From positions 54,670-118,669 of the forward strand of contig CANQGM010000007.1 in NCBI GenBank assembly GCA_947623205.1: a stretch of 64,000 nt of DNA. Direction: 5' to 3'. The notes below the pieces were generated by a model. That model was not told the origin of the DNA. It did not search any database and was given only the letters and a program-made list of their open reading frames with translations. Positions within the stretch are counted from its first letter, which is position 1. Each line of letters opens with the position of its first letter. This stretch comes from an uncultured Clostridia bacterium. Its GTDB lineage: Bacteria; Bacillota; Clostridia; Oscillospirales; Acutalibacteraceae. The position numbers and the translations under genes are program-made. Below are positions 1 to 9,315 of the stretch, piece by piece.

Positions 1-1
1 T

Positions 2-133
2 ATGCAAATCTGCGACGCGGCGATACATTTTTTTGAAGATAACGCAAATCCCGGTGAGCGCTTTAAATTTATTATTGACCGGGTCGGTAAAGAAAAATTT
101 GAAAATACAATTTTGGAGGCATACAATGGCTGA
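2..133 (+). CDS. C-terminal fragment of nitrite/sulfite reductase-like protein (5' truncated by window)
   Basis: Frame 2 reads MQICDAAIHFFEDNANPGERFKFIIDRVGKEKFENTILEAYNG*, like a sulfite/nitrite reductase N-terminal-domain tail (NANPGERF..IDRVG); overlaps the next gene. Confidence 0.5.
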   Translation: MQICDAAIHFFEDNANPGERFKFIIDRVGKEKFENTILEAYNG

Positions 134-371
134 TTTTATTATTGACGATACGGTAGATATAACCGATGTGGTTTGTCCCACAACATTTGTCAAAGCGAAA
201 ATAGCGCTTGAAGAGCTTGAGGAAGGACAGATCTTATCTGTAAAAATGAATGACGGAGAACCTGTTCAGAACGTGCCGAGAAGCATAAAAGAAGAGGGAC
301 ATCAGATTTTAAAATTGATCGACAATGGCGACGGCACATATGATCTCATTGTAAAAAAGGTGGGTGATTAA
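126..371 (+). CDS. TusA-like sulfurtransferase family protein
   Basis: MADFIIDDTVDITDVVCPTTFVKAKIALEELEEGQILSVKMND: TusA-type CPxxxxKAKxALxxLxxGxxLxV motif; ORF-track start at 33 looks too early. Confidence 0.75.
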   Translation: MADFIIDDTVDITDVVCPTTFVKAKIALEELEEGQILSVKMNDGEPVQNVPRSIKEEGHQILKLIDNGDGTYDLIVKKVGD

Positions 372-689
372 ATGTCTGTTAGAGTTAATGCAGAGAGCTT
401 TGAAGCGGAGGTTTTAAATTCAAAACTGCCCGTTCTTGCGGATTTTTATTCTGACAGCTGTGTACCCTGCAAGCGTTTGTCACCTGTTCTTGCTGAAATT
501 GAAGAACGGTATGCAGACAGCATAAATATTGCAAAAATCAATATAAATTTTGACGCTGAGCTTGCCGAAAAATATGAGGTTCAGGCGGCGCCTACACTGA
601 TATTTTTTAAAGGCGGTCAGGAAACCGAGCGTCTTATAGGTGCGGTGAAAAAATCCGAAATAACTGAAATAATTGAAAAATTAAAATAA
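372..689 (+). CDS. thioredoxin family protein
   Basis: DFYSDSCVPCKRLSPVL active site (CVPC) and APTLIFFKGG. Confidence 0.9.
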   Translation: MSVRVNAESFEAEVLNSKLPVLADFYSDSCVPCKRLSPVLAEIEERYADSINIAKININFDAELAEKYEVQAAPTLIFFKGGQETERLIGAVKKSEITEIIEKLK

Positions 690-709
690 ATAAAGAGGAG
701 ATTGTTATT

Positions 710-916
710 ATGCTTATTACAGTTGCAGGAGTAAAAAAAGAAGTAAAGGACGACTTAACGGTTGCTCAGCTTGTTATTGATGAAAAGGTTGAAACACCTC
801 AGTATGTAACGGTTACGATCAATGATGAATTTGTTGAAAGCAGAGATTTTAAAAATACAGTATTAAAAGACGGCGATACAGTCGAATTTTTGTATTTTAT
901 GGGAGGCGGACAATAA
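710..916 (+). CDS. ThiS/MoaD-like sulfur carrier protein with C-terminal GGGQ
   Basis: 68 aa beta-grasp-type protein ending DGDTVEFLYFMGGGQ. Confidence 0.85.
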   Translation: MLITVAGVKKEVKDDLTVAQLVIDEKVETPQYVTVTINDEFVESRDFKNTVLKDGDTVEFLYFMGGGQ

Positions 917-1729
917 ATGGCATTCACCAATGAACAGATCGAGCGGTACTCCCGTCATATAATTTTAAAAGAAGTAGGTGCAAAGGGTCAGAAAAAGCTT
1001 CTTAATGCAAGTGTGCTGATAATCGGAGCCGGCGGATTGGGAGCGCCTGCCGCAATGTATCTCGCGGCGGCGGGCGTTGGAACAATAGGTATTGCGGACG
1101 CGGATGAAGTGGACCTTTCCAATCTTCAAAGACAGATTATCCACGCAACAAAGGATGTAGGCAAGGCTAAGGTGCTCTCGGCGAAAGAAACTATTGAAGA
1201 AATGAATCCCGATGTTACCGTAAATACCTACCGCACATTCGTTACAAGCGAAAATATAATGGATTTAATAAAGGATTATGATTTCATCATTGACGGAACA
1301 GATAACTTTCCCGCAAAATTCCTCATCAACGACGCTTGCGTAATGGCGAAAAAACCGTTCTCACACGCGGGTATTATCCGCTTTCAGGGACAGCTTATGA
1401 CATACGTCCCCGGCGAAGGCCCATGCTATCGCTGTGTATTTAAAAATCCGCCGCCAAAGGATGCGGTCCCAACCTGTAAACAAGCGGGAGTTATCGGCGC
1501 TATGGGCGGTGTAATAGGCAGTCTTCAGGCTATGGAAGCGGTTAAGTATATACTCGGAGTAGGTCAGCTTCTTACAGGTTATCTGCTTACATATGATGCT
1601 CTGAAAATGGAATTTCGTAAGGTTAAGCTTCCTACAAAAACAGATGACTGCGAGGTTTGCGGAGCTAATCCTACTATAACCGAGCTTATAGACTATGAAC
1701 AGGCGGAATGTGACGGTGTAGGCTTATGA
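917..1729 (+). CDS. HesA/MoeB/ThiF family E1-like adenylyltransferase
   Basis: RYSRHIILKEVGAKGQKKL, GAGGLGAPAAMYLAAAGVGTIGIAD, CxxC pairs. Confidence 0.95.
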   Translation: MAFTNEQIERYSRHIILKEVGAKGQKKLLNASVLIIGAGGLGAPAAMYLAAAGVGTIGIADADEVDLSNLQRQIIHATKDVGKAKVLSAKETIEEMNPDVTVNTYRTFVTSENIMDLIKDYDFIIDGTDNFPAKFLINDACVMAKKPFSHAGIIRFQGQLMTYVPGEGPCYRCVFKNPPPKDAVPTCKQAGVIGAMGGVIGSLQAMEAVKYILGVGQLLTGYLLTYDALKMEFRKVKLPTKTDDCEVCGANPTITELIDYEQAECDGVGL

Positions 1730-2136
1730 TTTCGATGAAAAGTGAAGATTATAAAGCGATTCTTGAACACGCGAGAAAAGAGCTTCCCAATGAAGCCTGC
1801 GGACTTATTGCGGGAAAGCTTGATGGGGATAATAAAATAATCAAAAAAGTTTATTTTCTCACAAATATTGACCATTCAAACGAGCATTTTTCACTTGACG
1901 CCAAGGAACAGCTCGCCGCAATAAAGGATATGCGCTCTAATGAACTTGTCCCTTTGGGTAACTGGCATTCGCATCCTGAGTCGCCGTCAAGACCCTCTGA
2001 TGAGGACAAAAGACTTGCGTATGACAGTAAGGCGAGTTATCTTATTTTATCGCTTATGGATAATGAAAACCCCGTGCTTAATTCATTTAAAATAGAGGGA
2101 AATAATGCTGAAAAAGAGAACTTAGTAATATGGTAA
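1726..2136 (+). CDS. M67/JAMM (Mec-like) metallopeptidase
   Basis: NEACGLIAG and GNWHSHPESPSRPSDED (JAMM HxHPxxxxxPSxxD); overlaps upstream gene by 4 nt. Confidence 0.9.
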   Translation: MISMKSEDYKAILEHARKELPNEACGLIAGKLDGDNKIIKKVYFLTNIDHSNEHFSLDAKEQLAAIKDMRSNELVPLGNWHSHPESPSRPSDEDKRLAYDSKASYLILSLMDNENPVLNSFKIEGNNAEKENLVIW

Positions 2137-2163
2137 AATTACGTTCTTTGTCAGAGGTAAAAT

Positions 2164-3078
2164 ATGTACGATACAATTATAATCGGCAGCGGCCCTGCAG
2201 GATTATCGGCGGCGGTTTATGCAAAGCGTGCGCAGCTGCGTGCTGTCGTTGTTGAAAGAGAATATATGGGAACAGGGCAGATCGCCGAGAGTGAACGAGT
2301 TGATAATTATCTCGGAATATATGGCGAAAGCGGCTATGATTTGGGAGAAAGGTTTCGGCAGCACGCTGTTTCGCTGGGAGCCGAATTTTATGAGGGAGAA
2401 GCGGTTAAAATTATTCCCAAAGAACATTATTACAGTATAGTTTTTTCGGATGATGAGATTTTAGAAACCAAAACAATAATTTATGCCGCCGGCGCAAACC
2501 CGAGAAGGCTTAATATAAAAGGTGAAAGCGAATTTTCGGGCAAAGGGGTATCCTATTGCGCTGTATGCGACGGTGCATTTTATAAAAATAAAACCGTTGC
2601 AGTTATCGGCGGAGGAGATACAGCCTTGCAGGATGCGATTCTGCTCTCAAAAATTGCCGAAGCTGTTTATTTGATACACCGCCGAGATGAATTTAGAGCC
2701 AACAAAGCCTTGCAGCAAGCGGTAAAAAATACAAAAAATATTAAGCCGATTCTGAACGCAGTCCCATTGGAAATCATAGGCGATAAAAAGGTGAGCGCTG
2801 TTAAGATTTTGCATAATAATTGCGAAGAAATCATAAATACCGACGGAGCTTTTGTAGCAATTGGAACCGTTCCGAATTCAAAGCTTTTAGAAGGCATAGC
2901 GGAGCTTGATGATAATAACTATGTTATAGCAAATGAGGACGGCATAACCTCTGCAAAGGGTATTTTTGTCGCAGGAGATGTGAGAACAAAAAGCTTAAGG
3001 CAGGTAGTGACGGCAGTCAGCGACGGTGCAAACTGCGTAATGTCAGCCGATAATTATATTTCAAAACTAAGCGAGTGA
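2164..3078 (+). CDS. thioredoxin reductase-like FAD-dependent oxidoreductase
   Basis: DTIIIGSGPAGLSAAVYAKRA, CAVCDGAFYKNKTVAVIGGGDTA. Confidence 0.9.
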   Translation: MYDTIIIGSGPAGLSAAVYAKRAQLRAVVVEREYMGTGQIAESERVDNYLGIYGESGYDLGERFRQHAVSLGAEFYEGEAVKIIPKEHYYSIVFSDDEILETKTIIYAAGANPRRLNIKGESEFSGKGVSYCAVCDGAFYKNKTVAVIGGGDTALQDAILLSKIAEAVYLIHRRDEFRANKALQQAVKNTKNIKPILNAVPLEIIGDKKVSAVKILHNNCEEIINTDGAFVAIGTVPNSKLLEGIAELDDNNYVIANEDGITSAKGIFVAGDVRTKSLRQVVTAVSDGANCVMSADNYISKLSE

Positions 3079-3082
3079 TTTT

Positions 3083-4762
3083 ATGAAAACCGAAAGACTC
3101 AAAACCGATATACTGATCATCGGCGGAGGAACGGCAGGCTGTTATGCCGCTTTGACGATTTCCGAAAATTCCGATGCAAAGGTACTTATCTGTGAAAAGG
3201 CGCATATAAAGCGAAGCGGCTGTCTTGCCGCAGGTGTAAATGCACTTAACGCATATATTGCCGAAGGGAAAACTCCGCAGGACTATGTAGATTACGCAAA
3301 AAAGGACGCAGATAATATTGTAAGAGAGGATTTGCTCCTCACTATGTCAGAGAGGCTGAATGCCGTTACAAAAAGGCTTGAACAGCTGGGACTTGTTATT
3401 TTAAAGGATAAAAACGGAAAGTATGTCACTCGCGGAAACAGAAATTTAAAAATAAACGGTGAAAATATAAAGCCTATTTTGGCGAACGCCGTAAAAAAGC
3501 TCCCTAATACAGATGTTCTTAACCGTGTAAATATCACGGATTTTTTTGTTAAAAATAACCGTATAAGCGGCGCCTTTGGATTTGGAATAGAAAATGAAAC
3601 ATTTTACATAATTGAGGCGAACGCGGTCATTGTTGCCACCGGCGGAGCGGCAGGACTTTACAAGCCGAACAATCCCGGATTTTCACGCCATAAAATGTGG
3701 TATCCTCCCTTTAATACAGGAGCGGGATATGCAATGGGCATTAAAGCGGGAGCGGAGATGACCACGTTTGAAATGCGCTTTATTGCTCTGAGGTGTAAGG
3801 ATACGATCGCTCCCACGGGAACTCTTGCACAGGGGGTAGGAGCAAAACAGATAAATTCTTTAGGGGAAGTATATGAAACAAAATACGGTATTACAACCTC
3901 TCAGCGTGTTTACGGTACAGTAAACGAAAATCAACAGGGCAGGGGCCCGTGCTATCTGCAAACTGAGGGAATTACCGCCGAGCAGGATAATTCACTTAAA
4001 AAGGCGTATCTCAATATGGCTCCTTCGCAAACCTTGAAGTGGATAGAAAGCGGAAAAAATCCCTCGGAGCAAAATGTGGAAATCGAAGGCACAGAGCCGT
4101 ATATCGTAGGCGGCCATACGGCGAGCGGATATTGGGTCGATACAAAAAGAGCGACCACAGTTAAGGGCTTGTTTGCGGCAGGAGATGTTGCGGGCGGCTG
4201 TCCGCAAAAATATGTTACGGGAGCATTGGCAGAGGGTGAAATTGCGGCGCTTTCGGCAATAAATTTTGTAAATGAAAATAACAGCGTGCCAATAGACGAA
4301 GCTATGACAGAAGAACATATTCAAGAAGCGGAAAAATTCCTGACCGATAATAACTCACGCTTTACTGCGGAACAGCTTGAAGAAGCGATGCAGACCGTTA
4401 TGGATTCCTATGCAGGCGGAATAAAAACAAATTATCGCTTTAATGAAAAACAGCTTAATATTGCAGATGAAAGGATAGTTAATCTTTTAAAGCTAAGCGA
4501 AAATCTGTATGCCGAGGACTTTCAGGAGCTTATGTATATATATGAGCTTCGTGAGAGACTTGTTGTATGCAGAAGCGTGATTGCGCATCTTAAAGCCCGA
4601 AAAGAAACGCGCTGGCACAGCTTTGCGGAAAATCTTGATTATCCCGATAAGGACGACAAAAACTTTCTGAAATATGTTAATTCACGTTATCAGGACGGAG
4701 AAATTAAAATAATACTTCGGGATTTAGTTGATGGAGGTACAGCATATGAGCATAGCTATTGA
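3083..4762 (+). CDS. aprA: adenylylsulfate reductase alpha subunit-like flavoprotein
   Basis: FAD-binding GGGTAGCYAALT and AprA-like context: followed by 2x[4Fe-4S] protein and cysDN. Confidence 0.8.
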   Translation: MKTERLKTDILIIGGGTAGCYAALTISENSDAKVLICEKAHIKRSGCLAAGVNALNAYIAEGKTPQDYVDYAKKDADNIVREDLLLTMSERLNAVTKRLEQLGLVILKDKNGKYVTRGNRNLKINGENIKPILANAVKKLPNTDVLNRVNITDFFVKNNRISGAFGFGIENETFYIIEANAVIVATGGAAGLYKPNNPGFSRHKMWYPPFNTGAGYAMGIKAGAEMTTFEMRFIALRCKDTIAPTGTLAQGVGAKQINSLGEVYETKYGITTSQRVYGTVNENQQGRGPCYLQTEGITAEQDNSLKKAYLNMAPSQTLKWIESGKNPSEQNVEIEGTEPYIVGGHTASGYWVDTKRATTVKGLFAAGDVAGGCPQKYVTGALAEGEIAALSAINFVNENNSVPIDEAMTEEHIQEAEKFLTDNNSRFTAEQLEEAMQTVMDSYAGGIKTNYRFNEKQLNIADERIVNLLKLSENLYAEDFQELMYIYELRERLVVCRSVIAHLKARKETRWHSFAENLDYPDKDDKNFLKYVNSRYQDGEIKIILRDLVDGGTAYEHSY

Positions 4763-5060
4763 TAAGGATAAATGTATCGGCTGCGGAAAATGCCATACTG
4801 TATGTCCCGGAAGTCTGATAAAAATGGGAAAAGATAAAAAGGCGTTCATAAAATATCCCAAGGATTGCTGGGGCTGTACCTCCTGTATTAAAGAATGTCC
4901 CGTTTATGCAATCAGATTTTATCTGGGTGCCGACATAGGAGGTATAGGAAGCTTAGTCCATACAGAAAAGGACGGCGATATATTAAAATGGATTTTTGAA
5001 CATCCAAACGGTGAAATTTCCGAGATCGAGATAAATCAAAAAGAGTCTAATAAATATTAG
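4746..5060 (+). CDS. aprB: 4Fe-4S ferredoxin-type, adenylylsulfate reductase beta subunit-like
   Basis: [14 protein letters not shown] ... [16 protein letters not shown]; overlaps the end of the aprA-like gene. Confidence 0.8.
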   Translation: MSIAIDKDKCIGCGKCHTVCPGSLIKMGKDKKAFIKYPKDCWGCTSCIKECPVYAIRFYLGADIGGIGSLVHTEKDGDILKWIFEHPNGEISEIEINQKESNKY

Positions 5061-5071
5061 GAGGGATTCCT

Positions 5072-5971
5072 ATGAACACATTTTCACATCTTGATGCTCT
5101 TGAGGCAGAAGCCATATATATAATAAGAGAGGTGGCGGCGGAGTGCGAAAAGCCTGTAATGCTGTACTCGATCGGCAAGGACAGCTCCGTAATGCTTCAT
5201 CTTGCGATGAAAGCGTTTTATCCGGAAAAGCCGCCATTTCCTTTTATGCACATAGATACAACATGGAAGTTTAAGGATATGATCAAATTCCGTGATGAAA
5301 CCGCAAAAAAGCTTGGTATTGAAATGATTGTTTACTCCAACGAGGAGGGAATAAAAAACGGAATAAATCCGTTTGACCACGGTGCGGCATATACGGATAT
5401 TATGAAAACGCAGGCTTTAAAGCAGGCGCTTTCAAAATACGGCTTTACAGCGGCATTCGGCGGCGGCAGGCGCGACGAAGAGAAGTCGCGCGCCAAGGAG
5501 CGTATTTTTTCATTCAGAAATGCGGCTCAGGCATGGGACCCTAAAAATCAGCGTCCCGAAATGTGGAAGCTTTACAATACGAAAATAAACAAAGGCGAAA
5601 GTATTCGTGTCTTTCCAATTTCCAATTGGACCGAAAAAGATATTTGGCAGTACATAAAGCGCGAAAATATTGATATTGTTCCTCTTTATTTTGCAGCAGA
5701 GCGTCCCGTCGTTTATCGAGACGGAAATATAATTATGGTCGACGATGACAGATTTCCGCTGAATCCCGGTGAAAAGCCCGAATATAAGTCCGTGCGTTTC
5801 AGAACACTTGGCTGCTATCCTCTTACAGGCGGCGTCGAATCGACTGCCGGTACGCTTGATGAAATAATAGAGGAAACACTGAGCTCGGTATCGTCCGAAC
5901 GCACCTCAAGAGTTATTGATAATGAGGCGGCAGGAAGTATGGAACGCAGAAAAAGGGAGGGATACTTCTAA
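5072..5971 (+). CDS. cysD: sulfate adenylyltransferase subunit 2
   Basis: [43 protein letters not shown]. Confidence 0.95.
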   Translation: MNTFSHLDALEAEAIYIIREVAAECEKPVMLYSIGKDSSVMLHLAMKAFYPEKPPFPFMHIDTTWKFKDMIKFRDETAKKLGIEMIVYSNEEGIKNGINPFDHGAAYTDIMKTQALKQALSKYGFTAAFGGGRRDEEKSRAKERIFSFRNAAQAWDPKNQRPEMWKLYNTKINKGESIRVFPISNWTEKDIWQYIKRENIDIVPLYFAAERPVVYRDGNIIMVDDDRFPLNPGEKPEYKSVRFRTLGCYPLTGGVESTAGTLDEIIEETLSSVSSERTSRVIDNEAAGSMERRKREGYF

Positions 5972-7662
5972 TGAAAGGCTTACTTAAATTTATAACCTGC
6001 GGAAGCGTAGATGACGGTAAATCAACGCTTATAGGACATATCCTTTACGACGCCAAGCTTTTGTATGCAGATCAAGAAAAAGCCCTTGCGCTCGACAGTA
6101 AGGTAGGAAGTCGAAGTGGAGCAATAGATTATTCTCTTTTGCTTGACGGACTTATGGCGGAACGCGAGCAGGGAATTACAATAGATGTTGCCTACCGCTA
6201 TTTTACAACGGATAATAGAAGCTTTATTGTAGCGGATACTCCCGGCCATGAGGAATATACAAGAAATATGGCTGTCGGAGCGTCATTTGCGGATTTGGCG
6301 GTTATTCTCATAGACGCGTCGCAGGGTGTTTTGGTTCAGACAAGACGTCATGCAAGAATTTGCAGGCTTATGGGTATTCGCTATTTTGTATTTGCGGTAA
6401 ATAAAATGGATTTGGTAAATTACAGTAAATCCTGTTTTGATGAAATTAAAGCGCAAATTGTCAAGCTTAAAGATGAGCTTTCGCTTAAAAACATAAAAAT
6501 TATTCCCATTTCGGCAACCGAGGGCGATAATGTAACAGTTAAATCCGATAAAATGTCATGGTATGACAGCCTGCCGCTTCTTGAATATCTTGAAACGGTC
6601 GATATTGATTCGGAAAATGACGAAGAGGGCTTTTATATGCCTGTGCAGAGGGTATGCCGTCCGGATCATACATTCAGAGGATTTCAGGGACAGATTGAAT
6701 CAGGCAGCATAAGCGCAGGCGATGAAATAATAACTCTTCCGAGCAGCGAGAGAGTAAGGGTAAAGTCAATTCTTGTTACCGATAAAAATGTAAAGACTGC
6801 ATATGCGGGTCAGCCCGTAACAATTACGCTTGACAAAGAGGTTGATGTTTCAAGAGGCTGTGTGCTTATCAAGGACACCAACATAGCGCCGTACAAAAGG
6901 CTTACCGTATCGCTTTTGTGGATGGATGATGAACCTCTTACAGTAGGAAAGGATTATCTTGTAAAGCTTGGGACAAAAACTATTTCAGGCATTTTGACTA
7001 AAATAAATTATGCCGTTGATGTAAACACAGGCGAGCATATAAAAACAGATTCCCTGTCAAAGAACGGTATTGCGGTTTGCGAAATTCTGCTTGCCGAGGC
7101 AATAGCAGCCGACTTGTTTTCGCTTCATAAAACACTCGGCGAGCTGATATTAATTGACCGTGTGACAAATATGACCTCTGCCTGCGGAGTTGTTGAAAAT
7201 CTCAGTGAAAAGGGAGGGGCGTTTTCGGACAGAGCTTCATTTAAGCTTAATAACCTTGAAGCAAGAGGAGATATTTTTGAAGAATTCTATTATGACACAA
7301 GCAGTTTGAATGTACTTAAATATCGAACTGTCAATAACACATACACAATAGGAGACGAAATTCCTACACAGGGTGAAAGCTATAAATATCCCGAAAGCTT
7401 TGATATTATTGTTCTCCGCGATAATGTCGCGGTTAAGATACGCAATAAAAGGATTACAGAAATTATCCCGGTATCGGAATATAAATATGATAACGTACCG
7501 GTTGTAAACGGTCGCGGATTCGAGATTGCCGCATCATCGGATAAAGAAATTTTGGATTTTCTCAGTGAATATTCTAAGATCAACGATCAAAGTCAAAAGG
7601 AATTTTTTGCGAAATGGCTGCGCTTTGATACATACCGTAAAATAGTAATGGAAAAGCAGTGA
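5971..7662 (+). CDS. cysN: sulfate adenylyltransferase subunit 1 (GTPase) with C-terminal extension
   Basis: GSVDDGKSTLIGHILYD, DTPGHEEYTRNM, NKMD; extra C-terminal segment after the EF-Tu-like domains. Confidence 0.9.
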   Translation: MKGLLKFITCGSVDDGKSTLIGHILYDAKLLYADQEKALALDSKVGSRSGAIDYSLLLDGLMAEREQGITIDVAYRYFTTDNRSFIVADTPGHEEYTRNMAVGASFADLAVILIDASQGVLVQTRRHARICRLMGIRYFVFAVNKMDLVNYSKSCFDEIKAQIVKLKDELSLKNIKIIPISATEGDNVTVKSDKMSWYDSLPLLEYLETVDIDSENDEEGFYMPVQRVCRPDHTFRGFQGQIESGSISAGDEIITLPSSERVRVKSILVTDKNVKTAYAGQPVTITLDKEVDVSRGCVLIKDTNIAPYKRLTVSLLWMDDEPLTVGKDYLVKLGTKTISGILTKINYAVDVNTGEHIKTDSLSKNGIAVCEILLAEAIAADLFSLHKTLGELILIDRVTNMTSACGVVENLSEKGGAFSDRASFKLNNLEARGDIFEEFYYDTSSLNVLKYRTVNNTYTIGDEIPTQGESYKYPESFDIIVLRDNVAVKIRNKRITEIIPVSEYKYDNVPVVNGRGFEIAASSDKEILDFLSEYSKINDQSQKEFFAKWLRFDTYRKIVMEKQ

Positions 7663-7680
7663 TGTAACAATAAATCAGAT

Positions 7681-7708
7681 AAAAAGGGGCTCAGACGAGT
7701 CTCTTTTT
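7681..7708 (+). terminator. Rho-independent terminator after cysN
   Basis: aaaaaggggctc agac gagtctcttttt stem (with GU pairs) plus T-run. Confidence 0.7.
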
Positions 7709-7757
7709 TATTTGATATATACTTTAATATTAAAAAATGAATCATAATGGATTGGAT

Positions 7758-7805
7758 TGCCGACAGGTTATAGCTTTTAATGCTAATAACTGTCGGCATT
7801 ATTTT
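7758..7805 (+). terminator. hairpin, possible terminator
   Basis: tgccgacaggttat agcttttaatgct aataactgtcggca followed by T-rich tract. Confidence 0.55.
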
Positions 7806-7860
7806 TTGCCTTTTTTGCATCGAAAGCAGAAAGGGTAAAATGATTTATAGAAATAAAAGT

Positions 7861-7902
7861 CCTCCAATCGATAAGAAATTAAAATTTCAAATCGATAGGA
7901 GG
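7861..7902 (+). promoter_or_regulatory. hairpin sequestering the Shine-Dalgarno of the downstream sigma-like gene
   Basis: cctccaatcgat ... atcgataggagg (one mismatch); SD aggagg in 3' arm, 7 nt before ATG 7910. Confidence 0.7.
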
Positions 7903-7909
7903 AAAAATA

Positions 7910-8383
7910 ATGGACAGTCGTCCAAAAAGAAGAAAAAACAAATATAACCCATATACTTTACATAAAGAGAACGGTAATTACTATATTTCTTTTTCAGATG
8001 TCAACGGCAGAAAGCAGACAGTTCAAGTGAATGAAACAATATTTACTCAGTTTGATAAATTTGAACGGGGCGACATATCTGAGATGAATGAATATGACAG
8101 ACATATTGAACACTTAACATTATCTGAGGATAGGCTTATTAAAAGAAATATTTCTTTGAACAAATCGCTTGAAGATTCCTTTGACATTTCTCAAGAGATA
8201 GAAATGCTGCATATGGCAATAAATGAACTGCCGGAGGTGCAAAAACGCAGATTTAAAAAATACTATTTTGATGAAATGTCGTTTAAAGAAATAGCTGCTG
8301 AAGAGGACTGTAATTATCAGTGTGTTCAAAGATCAGTGTATCGCGCAACAAAGAAAATAAAAAAATTTTTAAAAAGTTTATAA
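7910..8383 (+). CDS. RNA polymerase sigma-70-like / region-4 HTH protein of mobile-element type
   Basis: LPEVQKRRFKKYYFDEMSFKEIAAEEDCNYQCVQRSVYRATKKIKKFL. Confidence 0.8.
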   Translation: MDSRPKRRKNKYNPYTLHKENGNYYISFSDVNGRKQTVQVNETIFTQFDKFERGDISEMNEYDRHIEHLTLSEDRLIKRNISLNKSLEDSFDISQEIEMLHMAINELPEVQKRRFKKYYFDEMSFKEIAAEEDCNYQCVQRSVYRATKKIKKFLKSL

Positions 8384-8413
8384 AATAGGGGTGTGTTTTG
8401 GGCTTTAAGTGAG

Positions 8414-8457
8414 GAAACAGGTGAAAGGGTTAATTCTCTTTCGCCTGTTTTCTTTTT
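8414..8457 (+). terminator. Rho-independent terminator
   Basis: gaaacaggtgaaag ... ctttcgcctgttttc then ttttt. Confidence 0.7.
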
Positions 8458-8471
8458 CAGAGAACAGGCGT

Positions 8472-8866
8472 TGCTCTTTGAAAATTAAATATCAGCACAT
8501 CAGGTACACTCCTTCTGCTGCCCAAACGGACAAGCCAAATGAGCGAACACCTTAACAGGTCTTTAGGATTCAGACATCGAAAGGCAAATTCAATGACGGC
8601 GATGACAGGCAGAAGGGATAATGATACTTCCGTCCAGTCAAAAGTCGAGCGTGATAAAACCGTCGCAACCAAAGAGGGCGGCTGTGGGAGATCCTCACGG
8701 TGGTGAAATTCCAATGAGGCTATAAATGCAATAGCCGTTTGATGTGTTCCTTGTCGCAGGGTATCGAGGATAAAAAGCGACAATCGGATAGTGTGAAATT
8801 CAGAGCTATCCAAAATGATTGGTATTACCCCGACAGCAGAAGATTTTTAATTTTCTGCTGTCGGGC
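8472..8866 (+). ncRNA. candidate structured noncoding RNA preceded by boxA-like sequence
   Basis: boxA-like tgctctttgaaaat at 8472; perfect stems ggctat/atagcc (8718/8731), tgtcgc/gcgaca (8752/8777), ggatag/ctatcc (8786/8806) and cccgacagcagaa/ttctgctgtcggg (8828/8853); no convincing protein. Confidence 0.5.
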
Positions 8867-8901
8867 AGTGAAAAATAAATTTTATGAAAGAGGTGTTTTA
8901 A

Positions 8902-9026
8902 TTGGGATTTATTATAGGACTTTTATAGGAACATTTATCGGCGTATGCATTATGTGCATGTGCAATGCAGCGGCAAAAGCTGATGAGCAGATGGAAGATC
9001 ATATAAATGACAAAAACAAAAAATAA
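8902..9026 (+). pseudogene. DUF3789-like short membrane protein with apparent frameshift
   Basis: TTG start reads MGFIIGLL* at tag 8926; the alternative frame continues TFIGTFIGVCIMCMCNAAAKADEQM; one extra T in the tttt run at 8921 would restore one ORF. Confidence 0.5.
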
Positions 9027-9041
9027 GGAACAGGTGGTAAT

Positions 9042-9224
9042 TTGAACGAAAACTATATAAATGAAAATAACATTGATTCTGAACACAAAATAGAATCTGT
9101 TATAAATGACTGTAAGGTCACAATCTACTTTTCTAAAAACAGAAATAACCATGTTGAAAGAAATATTCTTGAAAATCTTTTGGATACATTTGAGAACAGA
9201 ATGAAAGCTCAGATTGGATGCTGA
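9042..9224 (+). CDS. small mobile-element-associated protein (TnpW-like)
   Basis: 60 aa ORF just upstream of a recombinase; position and SCKVTIYFS-type core. Confidence 0.4.
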   Translation: MNENYINENNIDSEHKIESVINDCKVTIYFSKNRNNHVERNILENLLDTFENRMKAQIGC

Positions 9225-9315
9225 ATTTCATTCAATTTATTTTTGGATTTCGCTGGATATTATAGGAATTATGTAGTATTGTTGGTTTGCAAAAATCGTA
9301 TGAAAGGTTGATGAA

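Noticed and set aside
8457-8813. Minus-strand 118-aa ORF across the candidate ncRNA
   Set aside because: No domain, no good SD, and the region is better explained by plus-strand hairpins.
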